Origin: Methylobacterium sp. Leaf91
Lineage (GTDB): Bacteria > Pseudomonadota > Alphaproteobacteria > Rhizobiales > Beijerinckiaceae
Assembly (NCBI RefSeq): GCF_001422815.1
Contig: NZ_LMMP01000003.1
Coordinates: forward strand, 136,996 to 200,995
DNA length: 64,000 nucleotides
Direction of reading: 5' to 3'
Below the pieces are notes generated by a model, which ran no database searches, was not told the origin of the DNA, and was given only the letters and a program-made list of their open reading frames with translations. A program made the position numbers and the translations under genes. Within the stretch, counting starts at the first letter, position 1; the number at the start of each line of letters is the position of its first letter. Positions 27,764 to 36,257 of the stretch are shown piece after piece.

Positions 27764-28057
27764 GACGTCGCTCGGAAGCCGGCCCATCCGGATGAGCGCA
27801 GCGAAACCGAGCGGCGATGCCGCCGATGTTCCCAGTCACGAAGCCGATCGATCTCCACGGTAAGGTTGGGCGGCACGCGGACGGCATCCGCAAGGCCATA
27901 GGTATAGCGCTCCTGCTACGGCCCCCGCCTATTGGCTCAGGGATGTCGAGCGCCGCTTGGTATTCGCAACACCAATAGGTGTTCGTTTAACGATTCCCAA
28001 TAATGATCCCTGCACGGCTGCCTATGGATTCTTGAGTGGCAGCGTTCGGAGATCATC

Positions 28058-29746
28058 GTGTCTTTCCAAAATCTTTCCATCCGCACGAAGCTGGTTGCGG
28101 CCTTCTTGATCCTGACCCTCCTTACCGTCGGGCTGGGCGTGCTTGGCCTGCTCGGGACACAACGCATGCGCGAGCAGGCGCTCAAGATCGAGACCAACTG
28201 GCTGCCGAGCGTACGTATTCTCGGTGAGATCGATACACTCACAGCGCGGACGAGCGCGCTCGTTCTCCGGCACACGCAGGCCACCGACCCGGCACTGGTC
28301 GCCAGTATCGAGAAGGATATGGAGCGTTTCGGCAAGAAGCTCGACGAGAAGAAGGCCGCCTACGAACCGATGATCGCCTCACCGGAGGAGAAGACCCTTT
28401 ACGAAACGTTCACCCGTGAAGCCGGAAACTTCGAGGCGGTGCGCCGGTCCATTCTCGATCTCTCGCGCGCCGGTCAGAAGGCACAGGCCTACGACCTCTA
28501 TGAGCAGAAAGGCATCATTCCGCGCCGCGCGGCCTCGGCGGCTCTCGATAAGCTGGTCGCGATGAATAACGAAGGGGCCAGCGCCGCCGAGACGGACAGC
28601 AAGGCCGTGTTCGAGACGACGCGTGCCTGGGGGATCGGTGCCATCGCGCTCAGCCTCGTCATCTCAGCGCTCTCGGCGGCATTGATCGTTCGCGGGGTCA
28701 CGCGCGGCATCGGATCGGTGGTTCAGCCGATGCAGGCCCTCGCGGCCGGCGACCTTTCGGTGACGATCCCGCATCAGGGCGCCCGGACCGAGATCGGCAC
28801 CATCGCCGACGCGGTGCAGGTGTTCAAGGACGGGTTGATCAGGATGCGGGCCCTCGAGGAGGAGACGGTCCTGGCGCGGGCCGGGGCGGAGGCACAGCGC
28901 AAGGCGGCCATGAAGGCCATGGCCGACCGTTTCGAGGACGCGGTCGGGGGCATCATCTCCATGGTCACGAGTTCGGCCACCGAGCTGCAGGCAACCGCGC
29001 AGAGCATGGCCGGCACCGCGACCCAGACCGCCAACCAGACCACGAGCGTCGCGGCGGCGGCGGAAGAGGCCGCCTCCAACGTCAACACCGTCGCGGCGGC
29101 GGCCGAGGAACTCGGCTCGTCTGTTCTCGAGATCGGGCGCCAGGTGAGCACCTCCGCCACGATGGCGCAGAGTGCCGTTCAGGAAGCGGCCGAGACCGCG
29201 GAACTGGTCCAGCAACTGAACACGGCGGTGTCCCGCATCGGCGACGTCGTGACGATGATCACCTCGATCGCCGGCCAGACCAACCTGCTGGCGCTCAACG
29301 CCACCATCGAAGCAGCACGAGCCGGCGAGGCGGGGCGAGGGTTCGCGGTCGTGGCGGCCGAGGTCAAGGAACTGGCCAACCAGACGGCGCGGGCTACGCA
29401 GGAGATCGGGGAGCACATCAACCAGATCCAGGGCTCCACTGACCGTGCCGTGTCGGCGATCGGCAGCATCGCCGCACGCATCCAGGACATCAGCGGCGTC
29501 GCGACGACGATTGCGGCCGCGGTCGAAGAACAAGGAGCGGCGACCCAGGAGATCGTGCGCAATGTGGCCCAGGCCGCGATGGGCACGAGCGAGGTGACGA
29601 GCAACATCTCGGGCGTGGCGGGAGCGGCCGAAGAGACAGGAGCGGCAGCAAGCCAGGTTCTCGGCGCCGCTTCGGATCTGTCGCGTCAATCCGAACACCT
29701 GAACGCCGAGGTCGACAGGTTCCTGGCCACCGTGCGCGCGGCCTGA
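28058..29746 (+). CDS. Methyl-accepting chemotaxis protein
   Basis: A 562-residue protein. A transmembrane helix (residues about 10-31) is followed by a four-helix-bundle sensor domain (32-190), a second helix near 191-213, a HAMP domain (214-266, [18 protein letters not shown]) and a long signalling coiled coil. The hairpin tip reads [37 protein letters not shown], the CheA/CheW contact. It senses a ligand in the periplasm and controls CheA activity. GTG 28058 has GGAG eight bases upstream. No che genes are adjacent, so it is an orphan receptor. A stem-loop follows the stop. Confidence 0.93.
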   Translation: MSFQNLSIRTKLVAAFLILTLLTVGLGVLGLLGTQRMREQALKIETNWLPSVRILGEIDTLTARTSALVLRHTQATDPALVASIEKDMERFGKKLDEKKAAYEPMIASPEEKTLYETFTREAGNFEAVRRSILDLSRAGQKAQAYDLYEQKGIIPRRAASAALDKLVAMNNEGASAAETDSKAVFETTRAWGIGAIALSLVISALSAALIVRGVTRGIGSVVQPMQALAAGDLSVTIPHQGARTEIGTIADAVQVFKDGLIRMRALEEETVLARAGAEAQRKAAMKAMADRFEDAVGGIISMVTSSATELQATAQSMAGTATQTANQTTSVAAAAEEAASNVNTVAAAAEELGSSVLEIGRQVSTSATMAQSAVQEAAETAELVQQLNTAVSRIGDVVTMITSIAGQTNLLALNATIEAARAGEAGRGFAVVAAEVKELANQTARATQEIGEHINQIQGSTDRAVSAIGSIAARIQDISGVATTIAAAVEEQGAATQEIVRNVAQAAMGTSEVTSNISGVAGAAEETGAAASQVLGAASDLSRQSEHLNAEVDRFLATVRAA

Positions 29747-29761
29747 CGCAACCGATCACGA

Positions 29762-29790
29762 GGGTGGGGCGACGTTCCGGAGCCCCACCC
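29762..29790 (+). terminator. Stem-loop after the chemotaxis receptor gene
   Basis: A 9-bp perfect stem (GGGTGGGGC and GCCCCACCC, 11-base loop) lies 15 bases after the stop. No T run follows, so it is either a weak terminator or an mRNA-stabilising hairpin. Confidence 0.5.
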
Positions 29791-30239
29791 GGAGAGCGGG
29801 GTACCCAGGCGGACTTCAAGTCCACCTCTGCATCAGGTGGCCATCCGAACTGCCGGACGAAGAGGAGGCATCGCCTCGACCAGCACCACCTGCGCTGCGG
29901 TTTGTAACCGCACCGGCCCCGAACCGCATCGTCGTTCCGTCGACAGGCCACCGCAAGACGAACCGGCAACGGGTGGTAACCCGCTTTGGCAATTGCAACG
30001 CGTTCATGCCCTCCGTAGTTAAGGATTTCTTTAGGCTAAGTCCTTGATTTCACAGACAGTCGTTCCCGTACGTTACGTGCTTCCAGGATGATGCGTTCCT
30101 GGCGTCGTGAACAAAAAAGCCCGGCGCGGAGTAATCCGGCCGGGCTTCCACCGCCCCATCACTGCATGTGGCTCCCTAGTCATAGCGACTCGCGTCACGC
30201 TCCCCTATCCCGTCCGGCCCATCACAGCCGCCGGGCCTC
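29791..30239. other. Junction region between host and prophage, no gene seen
   Basis: About 450 bases without a convincing gene. A short perfect palindrome (GGACTTCAAGTCC, 29811-29823) and a minus-strand terminator (30113-30147) are present. No tRNA, integrase or repeated att core can be recognised. Gene character changes here from host genes to short orphan genes, so the left prophage end probably lies in or near this stretch. Confidence 0.4.
30113..30147 (-). terminator. Minus-strand Rho-independent terminator
   Basis: Stem AGCCCGGC (30118-30125) with GCCGGGCT (30139-30146), followed on the minus strand by six T. No minus-strand gene lies shortly upstream of it, so it looks like a leftover boundary element. 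Confidence 0.65.
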
Positions 30240-30620
30240 ATGTCAGCATCCCCAGCCTCCAAGATCGAACCGAACTCGCCCCAGGCTTGGCGTGAAGCCT
30301 TCCTCCACATGAAGCCAAGCGTGGTGCCCTGCCCAGGCCTAACGCCCGTCAGCTGGCAGGCAGTTCACGCGGCGTCCCTGGACTTCCTCGACAAGTATGC
30401 CGACGAGGCCGGCCGGCTTGGCTGGACGACGTTGCAGCTTTTTGGCGTCCATCCTGACCTGGGCGTGATCCGCTCCGACTTCTGCGGGGCCATGGTCCTG
30501 AGTGGCGACCTCGTGACTGAGGTTCATCCCGACTTCATCCGCTTCGCGCGGACGCGGTATTTTCGGAACGTGCCCGGCCGGCCGATTGGCGCGGTGCCGA
30601 TCTGGGCGAAGAGGCGGTAG
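30240..30620 (+). CDS. Hypothetical protein of the prophage left arm
   Basis: A 126-residue protein. The central LGWTTLQLFGVHPDLGVIRSDFCGAMVL forms alternating strands and turns, and the C-terminus is basic (GAVPIWAKRR). Similar small orphan proteins with an LGW...LFGVHP segment are common near prophages and genomic islands of Methylobacterium, from memory only. ATG 30240 is the first start. No catalytic or binding motif is recognisable. Confidence 0.55.
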   Translation: MSASPASKIEPNSPQAWREAFLHMKPSVVPCPGLTPVSWQAVHAASLDFLDKYADEAGRLGWTTLQLFGVHPDLGVIRSDFCGAMVLSGDLVTEVHPDFIRFARTRYFRNVPGRPIGAVPIWAKRR

Positions 30621-31028
30621 GCCCTGGCTGTCGGCAATTCTGACACTCGCGTCGTGTAACGCGGGCAACGCATCTCGAACTTCGTCGACCACGTCCGCTT
30701 CTTTTCCAGGCCCGCCTGGGCCGGCACGATAGCACCGCGACCGAAGCGCCGATTGCACTCGTCCATCGCCGTCATCAGTGGAGCGCTGCGCTCGCGGTGG
30801 AGCTAATCGATAAGGGCGCGAGAGCCCTCTTCCGGCAGCGCAAAAGCGGTCGCGATGACGCCGGCCTTGCTGAAGCGCCGTGCCATGTCGATTTCCGCAG
30901 CTCTGACCGGAGTTGATCGCTTCAGGGAGCCGCTATCCAACAAGCTACGTGAGTTCTGTTCGTTGGAAGTGTTGTGTTTCGTACCAAGCTTACTCTATGG
31001 GGCGTCTACGGTCCTCAGAGAGAATGCT

Positions 31029-31562
31029 ATGGCTGACAGCACCCGAGATTTTCAGGCAAACTACATCGAACTCGCAGCCGACATCGTCGCCGCCTACGTC
31101 TCCAACAACTCGGTTCCAGTCGGATCATTGGCCGACTTGCTGAGCAGCGTGCACGCCGCCATCAGCGGCCTTTCCAGCGGTGGATCTAGCGCGCTGGAGG
31201 CGGACAAAATCCAGAAGGCAACGCCGGCTCAGATCAAGAAGTCGATCACGCCAGACCACCTCATCAGCTTCGAGGATGGCAAGCCCTACAGGACGATGAA
31301 GCGGCATCTAACGCTCCGCGGTCTGACCCCGGAGACTTATCGCGCGAAGCATGGCCTGCCTGCCGATTACCCGATGACCTCAGCCGGCTACTCGGCTGCA
31401 AGGTCTGCCCTGGCCAAGCAACTCGGTCTCGGGCAGCAGCGTAATGGTGCGGCCAAGGCGAAGGCTGTCGCGCCGGAAGAGGCCGTCGTTGAAAAGGCTA
31501 CCCCCGTCCCAGAAAAGCCCAAGAAGGCCGCTCGGCCTCGCAAGACTGGCACTGCCAAATAA
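31029..31562 (+). CDS. Ros/MucR family transcriptional regulator
   Basis: A 177-residue protein. The N-terminal helix (ELAADIVAAYVSNNSVPVGSLADLLSSVHAAI) and the DNA-binding core ISFEDGKPYRTMKRHLTLRGLTPETYRAKHGLPADYPM are the MucR pattern, followed by a basic Ala/Lys/Pro tail. The zinc-ligand cysteine of Ros is replaced (ISFEDG instead of ICLEDG). This occurs in zinc-independent homologues, so DNA binding can be kept. ATG 31029 is preferred over the longer frame to 30855 because family sequence starts there. MucR proteins act as global silencers of AT-rich genes; a prophage copy may influence host genes. A stem-loop follows. Confidence 0.88.
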   Translation: MADSTRDFQANYIELAADIVAAYVSNNSVPVGSLADLLSSVHAAISGLSSGGSSALEADKIQKATPAQIKKSITPDHLISFEDGKPYRTMKRHLTLRGLTPETYRAKHGLPADYPMTSAGYSAARSALAKQLGLGQQRNGAAKAKAVAPEEAVVEKATPVPEKPKKAARPRKTGTAK

Positions 31563-31577
31563 CCCAGGCCATAAAAG

Positions 31578-31614
31578 CGGGTCGGGCCAACGTTCGCGGC
31601 GCGTACCCGACCCG
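31578..31614. terminator. Stem-loop after the MucR gene
   Basis: CGGGTCGGG (31578-31586) and CCCGACCCG (31606-31614) form a 9-bp perfect stem 15 bases after the stop. There is no T run on the plus side; four A on the left would give T on the minus strand. Confidence 0.5.
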
Positions 31615-31780
31615 TCGCTCCTCCGAATGACGGTTGAGGCGGGTCGTAGGGCAACACGGGCTGGTTCCGCTGGTCGGTTACGACAGCAGTGGCGCAATCC
31701 GCGCGCAGTATCTAAGTTTTAAAATCTGACGGAATTAATCCGGCCTAGGAGCAGTCACGCGGCCGTGGCATGGTGCGAAG

Positions 31781-31978
31781 ATGAACGAGACGTCGATCCA
31801 CCCATACACTATCGAGATCCTACCGCCGAAGGCGGAGGGTGGTTCTTATCAGTGGGCGCTTCGCAAGAATGGGAAGCTTGTCCAACGCTCAGATCGCAGC
31901 TTGCCATCGGAAGCCAAGGCTCACGAGAATGCCTTGGCAACGGTCGAGAAGCTGCTTTCGGGAGCGGGAGAGCGATAA
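31781..31978 (+). CDS. Small hypothetical protein
   Basis: A 65-residue protein with a strand-turn-strand start (YTIEILPPKAEGGSYQWALRKNGKLVQRSDR) and a C-terminal helix (AHENALATVEKLLSG). The layout resembles small DUF-type domains common in Rhizobiales prophages. ATG 31781 is the first start; the region before it (31615-31780) is gene-free. No function can be proposed. Confidence 0.55.
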   Translation: MNETSIHPYTIEILPPKAEGGSYQWALRKNGKLVQRSDRSLPSEAKAHENALATVEKLLSGAGER

Positions 31979-32135
31979 CATCGCCTGACTTATGAAGCGT
32001 AATGCCCCAAGGGGCGGCAATGACCTATGGGCAATTCCATACGTAACGGCTAAGGTTGCTCATCACCGGCCTCTACCCTTGGCTCCGATGACTGAGAGAG
32101 TCGTGCGCTCCCGCCTCCACTAGGAGAGCGATGCG

Positions 32136-32360
32136 ATGCCCGACACACTTGGATCCCGCATGGATGCCCTTAGCGAGCGACGGCCCTCTGCCTATCGCGT
32201 GCTACTTCTTGCAAAGACCGGAGCTGTGATTGGCATGGTTCGCATCTCCGTTCAGGATGATGACGAAGCCATCGAACGCGCAAAGGCGATGGTAGACGGT
32301 CACGCGGTCGAGCTCTGGGACGGACTGAGGTTTATTGAGTTGTTCCGGCCCGTCGATTAG
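32136..32360 (+). CDS. Small hypothetical protein
   Basis: A 74-residue protein with two strands (AYRVLLLAKTGAVIGMVRISVQDDD), a helix (AIERAKAMVDG) and a final strand (AVELWDGLRFIELFRPV). It has a ferredoxin-like small-domain look and a well-placed AGGAGA ribosome-binding site before ATG 32136. Its stop overlaps that of the convergent gene by a few bases. There is no family that I can name. Confidence 0.6.
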   Translation: MPDTLGSRMDALSERRPSAYRVLLLAKTGAVIGMVRISVQDDDEAIERAKAMVDGHAVELWDGLRFIELFRPVD

Positions 32361-32680
32361 GGGGCGGTCGTGTCGGGCGGCGCCACCGGAGGGTACTCGT
32401 AGTTCGGCTTGAGAGACGAGATTTTGCGGAGGATTTCCCTCGACTCCCTTAGAAGCGCGCGGCTCTGCGCTACTTCTGCACGAATGTCGCGACTCAATTG
32501 CGTCGTGTAGCGAATAAGATCCTGAGTTGACTCGGGAGCGTGGTTTTCTGCCGGATCAAGGACGTTGAACATAAGCTTACCAGATTGGCGCGTAGGTAAA
32601 GCCCCAGCGATCTGATTACCGATGCGCGAGTTCTTTCCTTCGGAAGCCAGTTTTATGACGCCATACGTCGTCAGGCGCAC
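32357..32680 (-). CDS. Hypothetical protein with a helical core
   Basis: A 107-residue frame. The middle (STQDLIRYTTQLSRDIRAEVAQSRALLRESREILRKI) is one long amphipathic helix, probably coiled coil, and the tail is rich in Pro. GTG 32680 is possible, and ATG 32572 would give a 71-residue protein; neither has a strong ribosome-binding site. It converges on the previous gene. Uncertain but not contradicted by a better frame. Confidence 0.4.
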   Translation of the reverse strand: MRLTTYGVIKLASEGKNSRIGNQIAGALPTRQSGKLMFNVLDPAENHAPESTQDLIRYTTQLSRDIRAEVAQSRALLRESREILRKISSLKPNYEYPPVAPPDTTAP

Positions 32681-32837
32681 TCACCTGAGTTGGGATTGCC
32701 GAGATTTTCCAAGCCCCAAACACAAACGGCATCACCTGAGATGCTGCAGCCGTCTATGCTTTCGGGGAAGCGTAGCTTAGCGGCCGCTGAGCTGCCCTTC
32801 CCCGCCCTGACGGCGGCCGGGCTTTAGGAGAAGACGG

Positions 32838-33059
32838 ATGGACGAGAAACAGGAAAACGGCGCTGGTGACGCCTCCGACGTAAGAGATGATCTGTATGCC
32901 AGCATCATCCGACGCGCGGCCGGTGGGACGCAGGCTCATGTGATTGCCGCCGGTATAGCCATGGCGTTGCACGACATCGCCAGGACCGGGGCGGAAGGGA
33001 GCGGTATCGTCGCTATGGTGGCCGACGCGATTGAGAGGTGGGACCCGCGTCAAGGTTAA
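32838..33059 (+). CDS. Small hypothetical protein
   Basis: A 73-residue helical protein (ASIIRRAAGGTQAHVIAAGIAMALHDIA). ATG 32838 has AGGAGA nine bases upstream. The following membrane-protein gene starts 26 bases after its stop, so the two probably form one transcript. No recognisable motif. Confidence 0.5.
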   Translation: MDEKQENGAGDASDVRDDLYASIIRRAAGGTQAHVIAAGIAMALHDIARTGAEGSGIVAMVADAIERWDPRQG

Positions 33060-33084
33060 GCCCGGTGGGCTGGGAGGAGGAGCG

Positions 33085-33237
33085 GTGAACCTGTACGTGG
33101 GTGCGATCATGGCTTCGATCGCCGTAGTCTACATCGGCCTGCTGGTCTTCGCGCTCCTCAGCGACCTGCCATGGCTACTCGTGACGTTGGCACTGCTCGC
33201 CGTTTATGGATTTACGCCCCGACGCTGGTTCGATTGA
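33085..33237 (+). CDS. Small membrane protein with two helices
   Basis: A 50-residue protein, almost all hydrophobic. Helix one is GAIMASIAVVYIGLLVFALL and helix two LPWLLVTLALLAVYGF, with a basic C-terminus (TPRRWFD). GTG 33085 is chosen because GGGAGGAGGAG lies directly before it; the frame opens at 33031 without a site. The size and topology fit a phage holin-like or accessory membrane peptide, but it is far from the lysis genes. Confidence 0.5.
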   Translation: MNLYVGAIMASIAVVYIGLLVFALLSDLPWLLVTLALLAVYGFTPRRWFD

Positions 33238-33242
33238 AAACG

Positions 33243-33273
33243 AAAAACCCGCCGCGGCGGGAGCCGGGCGGGC
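33243..33273 (-). terminator. Terminator of the first RTX gene
   Basis: CCCGCC (33248-33253) and GGCGGG (33267-33272), with an inner GCCG/CGGC pair, are followed on the minus strand by five T. It lies 35 bases after the stop of the minus-strand RTX gene and is a member of a repeated terminator family. Confidence 0.85.
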
Positions 33274-34010
33274 TTCGATGAGACTGCGTTCGGCGTCCGG
33301 CCCTGAACTAGACCGCCCAGTCGTGATGAACCAGCGCCGTAGGCTGCGTCCCGAAATCGAAGTCGCCTTCCTGCACGCTCGATACGCCGCGCAGCACGAA
33401 CTTGATGGCCGGATCCACCCCATCGAACGTGACCAGAGTGTCCTTCCCATTCACCACACGAATATTTACGTCGAGGAAGCTATCGACGAGGGCGGACACG
33501 TCGAGGTGATCGCTTCCAGACTGGAAATTGTAGACGTTGTCCTGGCCGATATCGGCACCGAATACGAACGTATCCGAACCAGCGCCGCCATAGAGGCGAT
33601 CGCCGCCTTCGCCGCCGTCCATCGTCGCGCCACCTGCGCTTGCCCTGATGGTGTCGATGCCATTATCGCCAAACAGCACCGCGTATCCGCTTCCGCCTCT
33701 GATGACGTCATCACCGGCGCCACCATTGACCGTGTCAGTGCCCTTGCCTGAAAAGATGGTGTCAGCGCCCTGCGTGCCTGTGATCGCCGAGGACGCGCCA
33801 ATCATGCTCTGTGATGAGATGCTCACACCCGATGTGATGGCCGACAGGTCGAGCGACGCTCCCTTGGAGACATAGACCGACTCGATGCTATCGAAAGTGT
33901 CGCCGGTGAATGTGAACGTGTCCGAGCTTTGCAGCAGTAGCTTGTCGGTGCCCCCACCGCCATGAACGCTCGATCCACCGCCCGTAATGATCAGGTAATC
34001 GTCGCCAAGG
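33248..34010. repeat. Long direct repeat, copy A (3' part of RTX gene plus terminator)
   Basis: This segment aligns without gaps at a constant offset of 4,150 with 37398-38160. The homology starts exactly at the terminator stem, covers the 3' untranslated part, and fades inside the RTX coding region near 34,010. Divergence is scattered point changes. Confidence 0.85.
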
Positions 34011-35275
34011 CCGCCGTCGAGGGTATCTCCGCCGCCACCGCCGCGCAGAATGTTGGCGAAGTCATCTCCCGTCAGACTGTCGGCAAGGCTGCTCCCTGTG
34101 ACGTTCGCTACCCCAAACAACAAATCGCCAGCCGCGTCGCCGTCGCTATTAATCCCCGTTGCGAGATTAACTGTGACGCCTTCCGCGGAATGTTCGTAGG
34201 TTACGATGTCGCTGGCATCAGCAGTGATATAGTCCGCACCTGCGCCGCCTTCGACGACGTTGCGGCTGATATCGGTATCTGCAGAAATTCTATCATCCCC
34301 AGAACCGCCTCTGGCGTTTTCGATGCCATACCAAAGATCGCCATCAGCATCGCCGAGAACGCCGTATCCATCATCCTGACCGAAAAGCCCAATTTGCAAC
34401 CCGACCGTCGAGTGCTCGAAGCTGATCGTGTCAATGCCAGCGCCGCCGTAGATGGTATCTGCTCCACCACGACCTTCAAGGACGTCATTGCCGGCGCCAC
34501 CTGATAATGTGTTCGCGCTAGCATCACCAGTAAGGGTATCGGTGTACGCACTTCCGAGGAGATTTGAGATATCTACCAGCCGGTCGCCAGAAGCATCGCC
34601 TGCATCCGTCGCGGCCTGGATGCCGAGAGCCAAGCTCAAATCGGCAATGACGCCTGAAGCAGAATGCTCGTAGCTGGCGGTGTCACCTACGCCAACACCT
34701 CCAATGTAATCGGCCCCCCTCCCACCTTCGAGGACATTGGCCGCCCCATTGCCAATCAGCTCGTCGTCAAAATCCCCACCCCGCACATTCTCGATGTCGA
34801 TATAGCTATCGCCCGCAGCTTCACCCTGATTGTTCTGAGGCGCCACCAACGCGACCAAGACACGTGCTGCCGCATGCTCGTAGCTTGCCGTGTCGATACC
34901 CGTACCACCATCCAGGTCGTCGCCCCCTGCGCCACCCTCAAGCACGTCGTTGCCCGCGCCGCCATCGAGGATATCGTAGTTTGAACCCGCCCGTAGGCTA
35001 TCGCCTAGGCTGCCGCCTGTGAGAAAGACAAAGCCGGTTTTATCGGAGAAATCGACGCCGATGCCGGCGATCGAAGGCTGCAGCAGTGACGCCCCACTCG
35101 CCACTCGCAAAAGACTTCCACCCGCACTGCCTGATACGTAATACTCGTCATATCCGTTCGAGACACCTACCGCCCTATAAGCCTCGTCAGAAAAATCAAT
35201 TCCCGAAGAGGTTGTGGCGCCTTCGCTATTATTCGGGTCGTAACTGCTGCCTAGGGTGTATCGGATCGTGCTCAT
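33308..35275 (-). CDS. RTX-type calcium-binding repeat protein (first copy)
   Basis: A 655-residue secreted-type protein without an N-terminal signal peptide. It holds several blocks of glycine/aspartate nonapeptides (LDGGAGNDVLEGGAGGDDLDGG near 107-128, LSGGAGNDVLEGRGGADTIYGG in the middle, VNGGAGDDVIRGGSG and MDGGEGGDRLYGGAGSDTFVFG near the C-terminus). These bind calcium and form parallel beta-rolls. A C-terminal secretion-type tail follows (DHLDVSALVDSFLDVNI, then an acidic and aromatic end). Such proteins leave by type I secretion. ATG 35275 is the first sensible start. Its last 250 residues are nearly identical to the second copy at 37,458. No transporter gene is adjacent. Confidence 0.9.
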   Translation of the reverse strand: MSTIRYTLGSSYDPNNSEGATTSSGIDFSDEAYRAVGVSNGYDEYYVSGSAGGSLLRVASGASLLQPSIAGIGVDFSDKTGFVFLTGGSLGDSLRAGSNYDILDGGAGNDVLEGGAGGDDLDGGTGIDTASYEHAAARVLVALVAPQNNQGEAAGDSYIDIENVRGGDFDDELIGNGAANVLEGGRGADYIGGVGVGDTASYEHSASGVIADLSLALGIQAATDAGDASGDRLVDISNLLGSAYTDTLTGDASANTLSGGAGNDVLEGRGGADTIYGGAGIDTISFEHSTVGLQIGLFGQDDGYGVLGDADGDLWYGIENARGGSGDDRISADTDISRNVVEGGAGADYITADASDIVTYEHSAEGVTVNLATGINSDGDAAGDLLFGVANVTGSSLADSLTGDDFANILRGGGGGDTLDGGLGDDYLIITGGGSSVHGGGGTDKLLLQSSDTFTFTGDTFDSIESVYVSKGASLDLSAITSGVSISSQSMIGASSAITGTQGADTIFSGKGTDTVNGGAGDDVIRGGSGYAVLFGDNGIDTIRASAGGATMDGGEGGDRLYGGAGSDTFVFGADIGQDNVYNFQSGSDHLDVSALVDSFLDVNIRVVNGKDTLVTFDGVDPAIKFVLRGVSSVQEGDFDFGTQPTALVHHDWAV

Positions 35276-35408
35276 CGCTGACCTAACTCTGGCCCGGTGG
35301 AAAGGGCTGGTCGATGGTCCGGCCAGCATTGAATTGGGCACATCTAGCAGGAATTCTTGAATGCTTTGTAGGGCATTGCCCTACAAGGTACTGAAATGTA
35401 CCAAGCTG

Positions 35409-35525
35409 TCAGAAGGGCGTCCCATCGACCCTAAGCGGAACCACTGTCTTCCGCGTCAGCGACCACAGGTATTGATAGACAAGGTTTAAGGCGTGGGCCG
35501 GCACAATCAGGTAGCTAGCGTCCCT
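35409..35525 (-). pseudogene. 3' fragment of a duplicated prophage gene
   Basis: The frame encodes RDASYLIVPAHALNLVYQYL, then WSLTRKTVVPLRVDGTPF and a stop. This matches the last 39 residues of the intact gene at 40372-40830 (GDASYRAVPVYACNLVHQYL, then WPLTRDETVIRFKIEGTPF). Sequence upstream of the match is unrelated and includes an orphan terminator. It is the remnant of a second copy lost by recombination. Confidence 0.7.
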
Positions 35526-35533
35526 GGCCCGGC

Positions 35534-35568
35534 AAAAAGAAAACCCGCCGCGGCGTGAGCCGGGCGGG
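35534..35568 (-). terminator. Orphan minus-strand terminator
   Basis: CCCGCC (35544-35549) and GGCGGG (35563-35568) belong to the same family as at 33243, with an A-rich run (35534-35543) giving T on the minus strand. No minus-strand gene ends just before it. Confidence 0.7.
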
Positions 35569-35647
35569 CGAGTCGCGTTGAGACCCTCGGTTTGAAGATC
35601 ACAAGCTAAGACGGTCTGGGGAGAAGGTTTCATCCGCCGGACTCAAG

Positions 35648-35683
35648 CGAAATCGGCCCCGCCCAGCCGAAGCTGAACGAGGC
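35648..35683. repeat. 36-base direct repeat, copy 1
   Basis: The segment from CGAAATCGGCCCCGCCCAGC to GAACGAGGC recurs at 37280-37315 with one mismatch. Both copies lie in gene-free DNA next to a terminator of the repeated family. Confidence 0.75.
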
Positions 35684-35822
35684 GTGATGAGATGAGGATA
35701 AACGACCTCCACACCAGGCCGACCGAATGGTACCATTAATGCCACGGCTCGGAGATGGCGACAGCCCCTGTCCAGCGTCGCAAGCGCGACGACGCCCTCT
35801 AGTAAAGCAGGAAGGAGATGCA

Positions 35823-36086
35823 ATGGAAAATTGGAAAGATGGTGTGGACCCTGCAGTCTTCCGCCTTAACAACGGCAAAGATGACATGGTGCTCCTGATT
35901 GAAGATATATCTGCAATGCTCCCAAATGGCGGTAGCACATTGCTGAAAAAGGGGTCGCAGTATCGTGCCGGCATGAGTGGCGGGTTTCTCTACTGTCACC
36001 TTGGAGGCAACAAATACAATGAAGCCGCCATATTGCCCACTGACTTAGCGAAAGTTCAAATCTCACGAAATTTGACTGTGGTGTGA
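35823..36086 (+). CDS. Hypothetical protein, AT-rich accessory gene
   Basis: An 87-residue protein beginning MENWKDGVDPAVFRLNNGKDD, with short strands (MVLLIEDISAM, GGFLYCHLGGNKYNEAAILP). ATG 35823 has AAGGAG eight bases upstream; the frame starts earlier but without a site. Base composition is clearly more AT-rich than the host genes, so it is recent cargo. A terminator hairpin follows five bases after the stop. No family recognised. Confidence 0.6.
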   Translation: MENWKDGVDPAVFRLNNGKDDMVLLIEDISAMLPNGGSTLLKKGSQYRAGMSGGFLYCHLGGNKYNEAAILPTDLAKVQISRNLTVV

Positions 36087-36090
36087 GACG

Positions 36091-36123
36091 AAAAACCCGC
36101 CGCGGCGTGAGCCGGGCGGGTTT
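36091..36123. terminator. Bidirectional terminator after the 87-residue gene
   Basis: CCCGCC (36096-36101) and GGCGGG (36115-36120), with five A before and three T after. It follows the plus-strand gene by five bases and can also act on the minus strand. Confidence 0.75.
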
Positions 36124-36257
36124 GTAGAAACGTAGGTTGGGCATCCCCACTTATGGCGAGCTCGGAGATTCACCGATGGGATGATGACCTAGGGCACTTG
36201 CGCGAACGATCACGGCTGAAGCATTCTCCCATGTGAATTACGGCTACCGGATGAGTC

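Larger units (their letters stand above)
35276..35822. other. Region between RTX copy A and the AT-rich genes
   Basis: About 550 bases without an intact gene. It holds a decayed gene fragment (35409-35525), an orphan minus-strand terminator (35534-35568) and one copy of a 36-base repeat (35648-35683). The likely promoter of the minus-strand RTX gene lies at its left end. Confidence 0.5.

Noticed and set aside
27434..27787. 117-codon minus-strand frame in the HxlR relic
   Set aside because: No domain or ribosome-binding site; the plus strand shows the HxlR fragments.
29811..29823. GGACTTCAAGTCC looked like the anticodon arm of a selenocysteine tRNA or other tRNA att site
   Set aside because: No acceptor, D or T arm can be paired around it; only a short palindrome remains.
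29896..29930. Possible threonine tRNA anticodon arm (TGCGG TTTGTAA CCGCA)
   Set aside because: Flanks do not fold into the other tRNA arms and no GTTCGA-type T loop is present.
33308..35275. Glycine-rich repeats of the RTX gene considered as a CRISPR or DNA tandem repeat
   Set aside because: The periodicity is in the protein (calcium-binding nonapeptides), DNA repeats are imperfect and coding, and there are no spacers.
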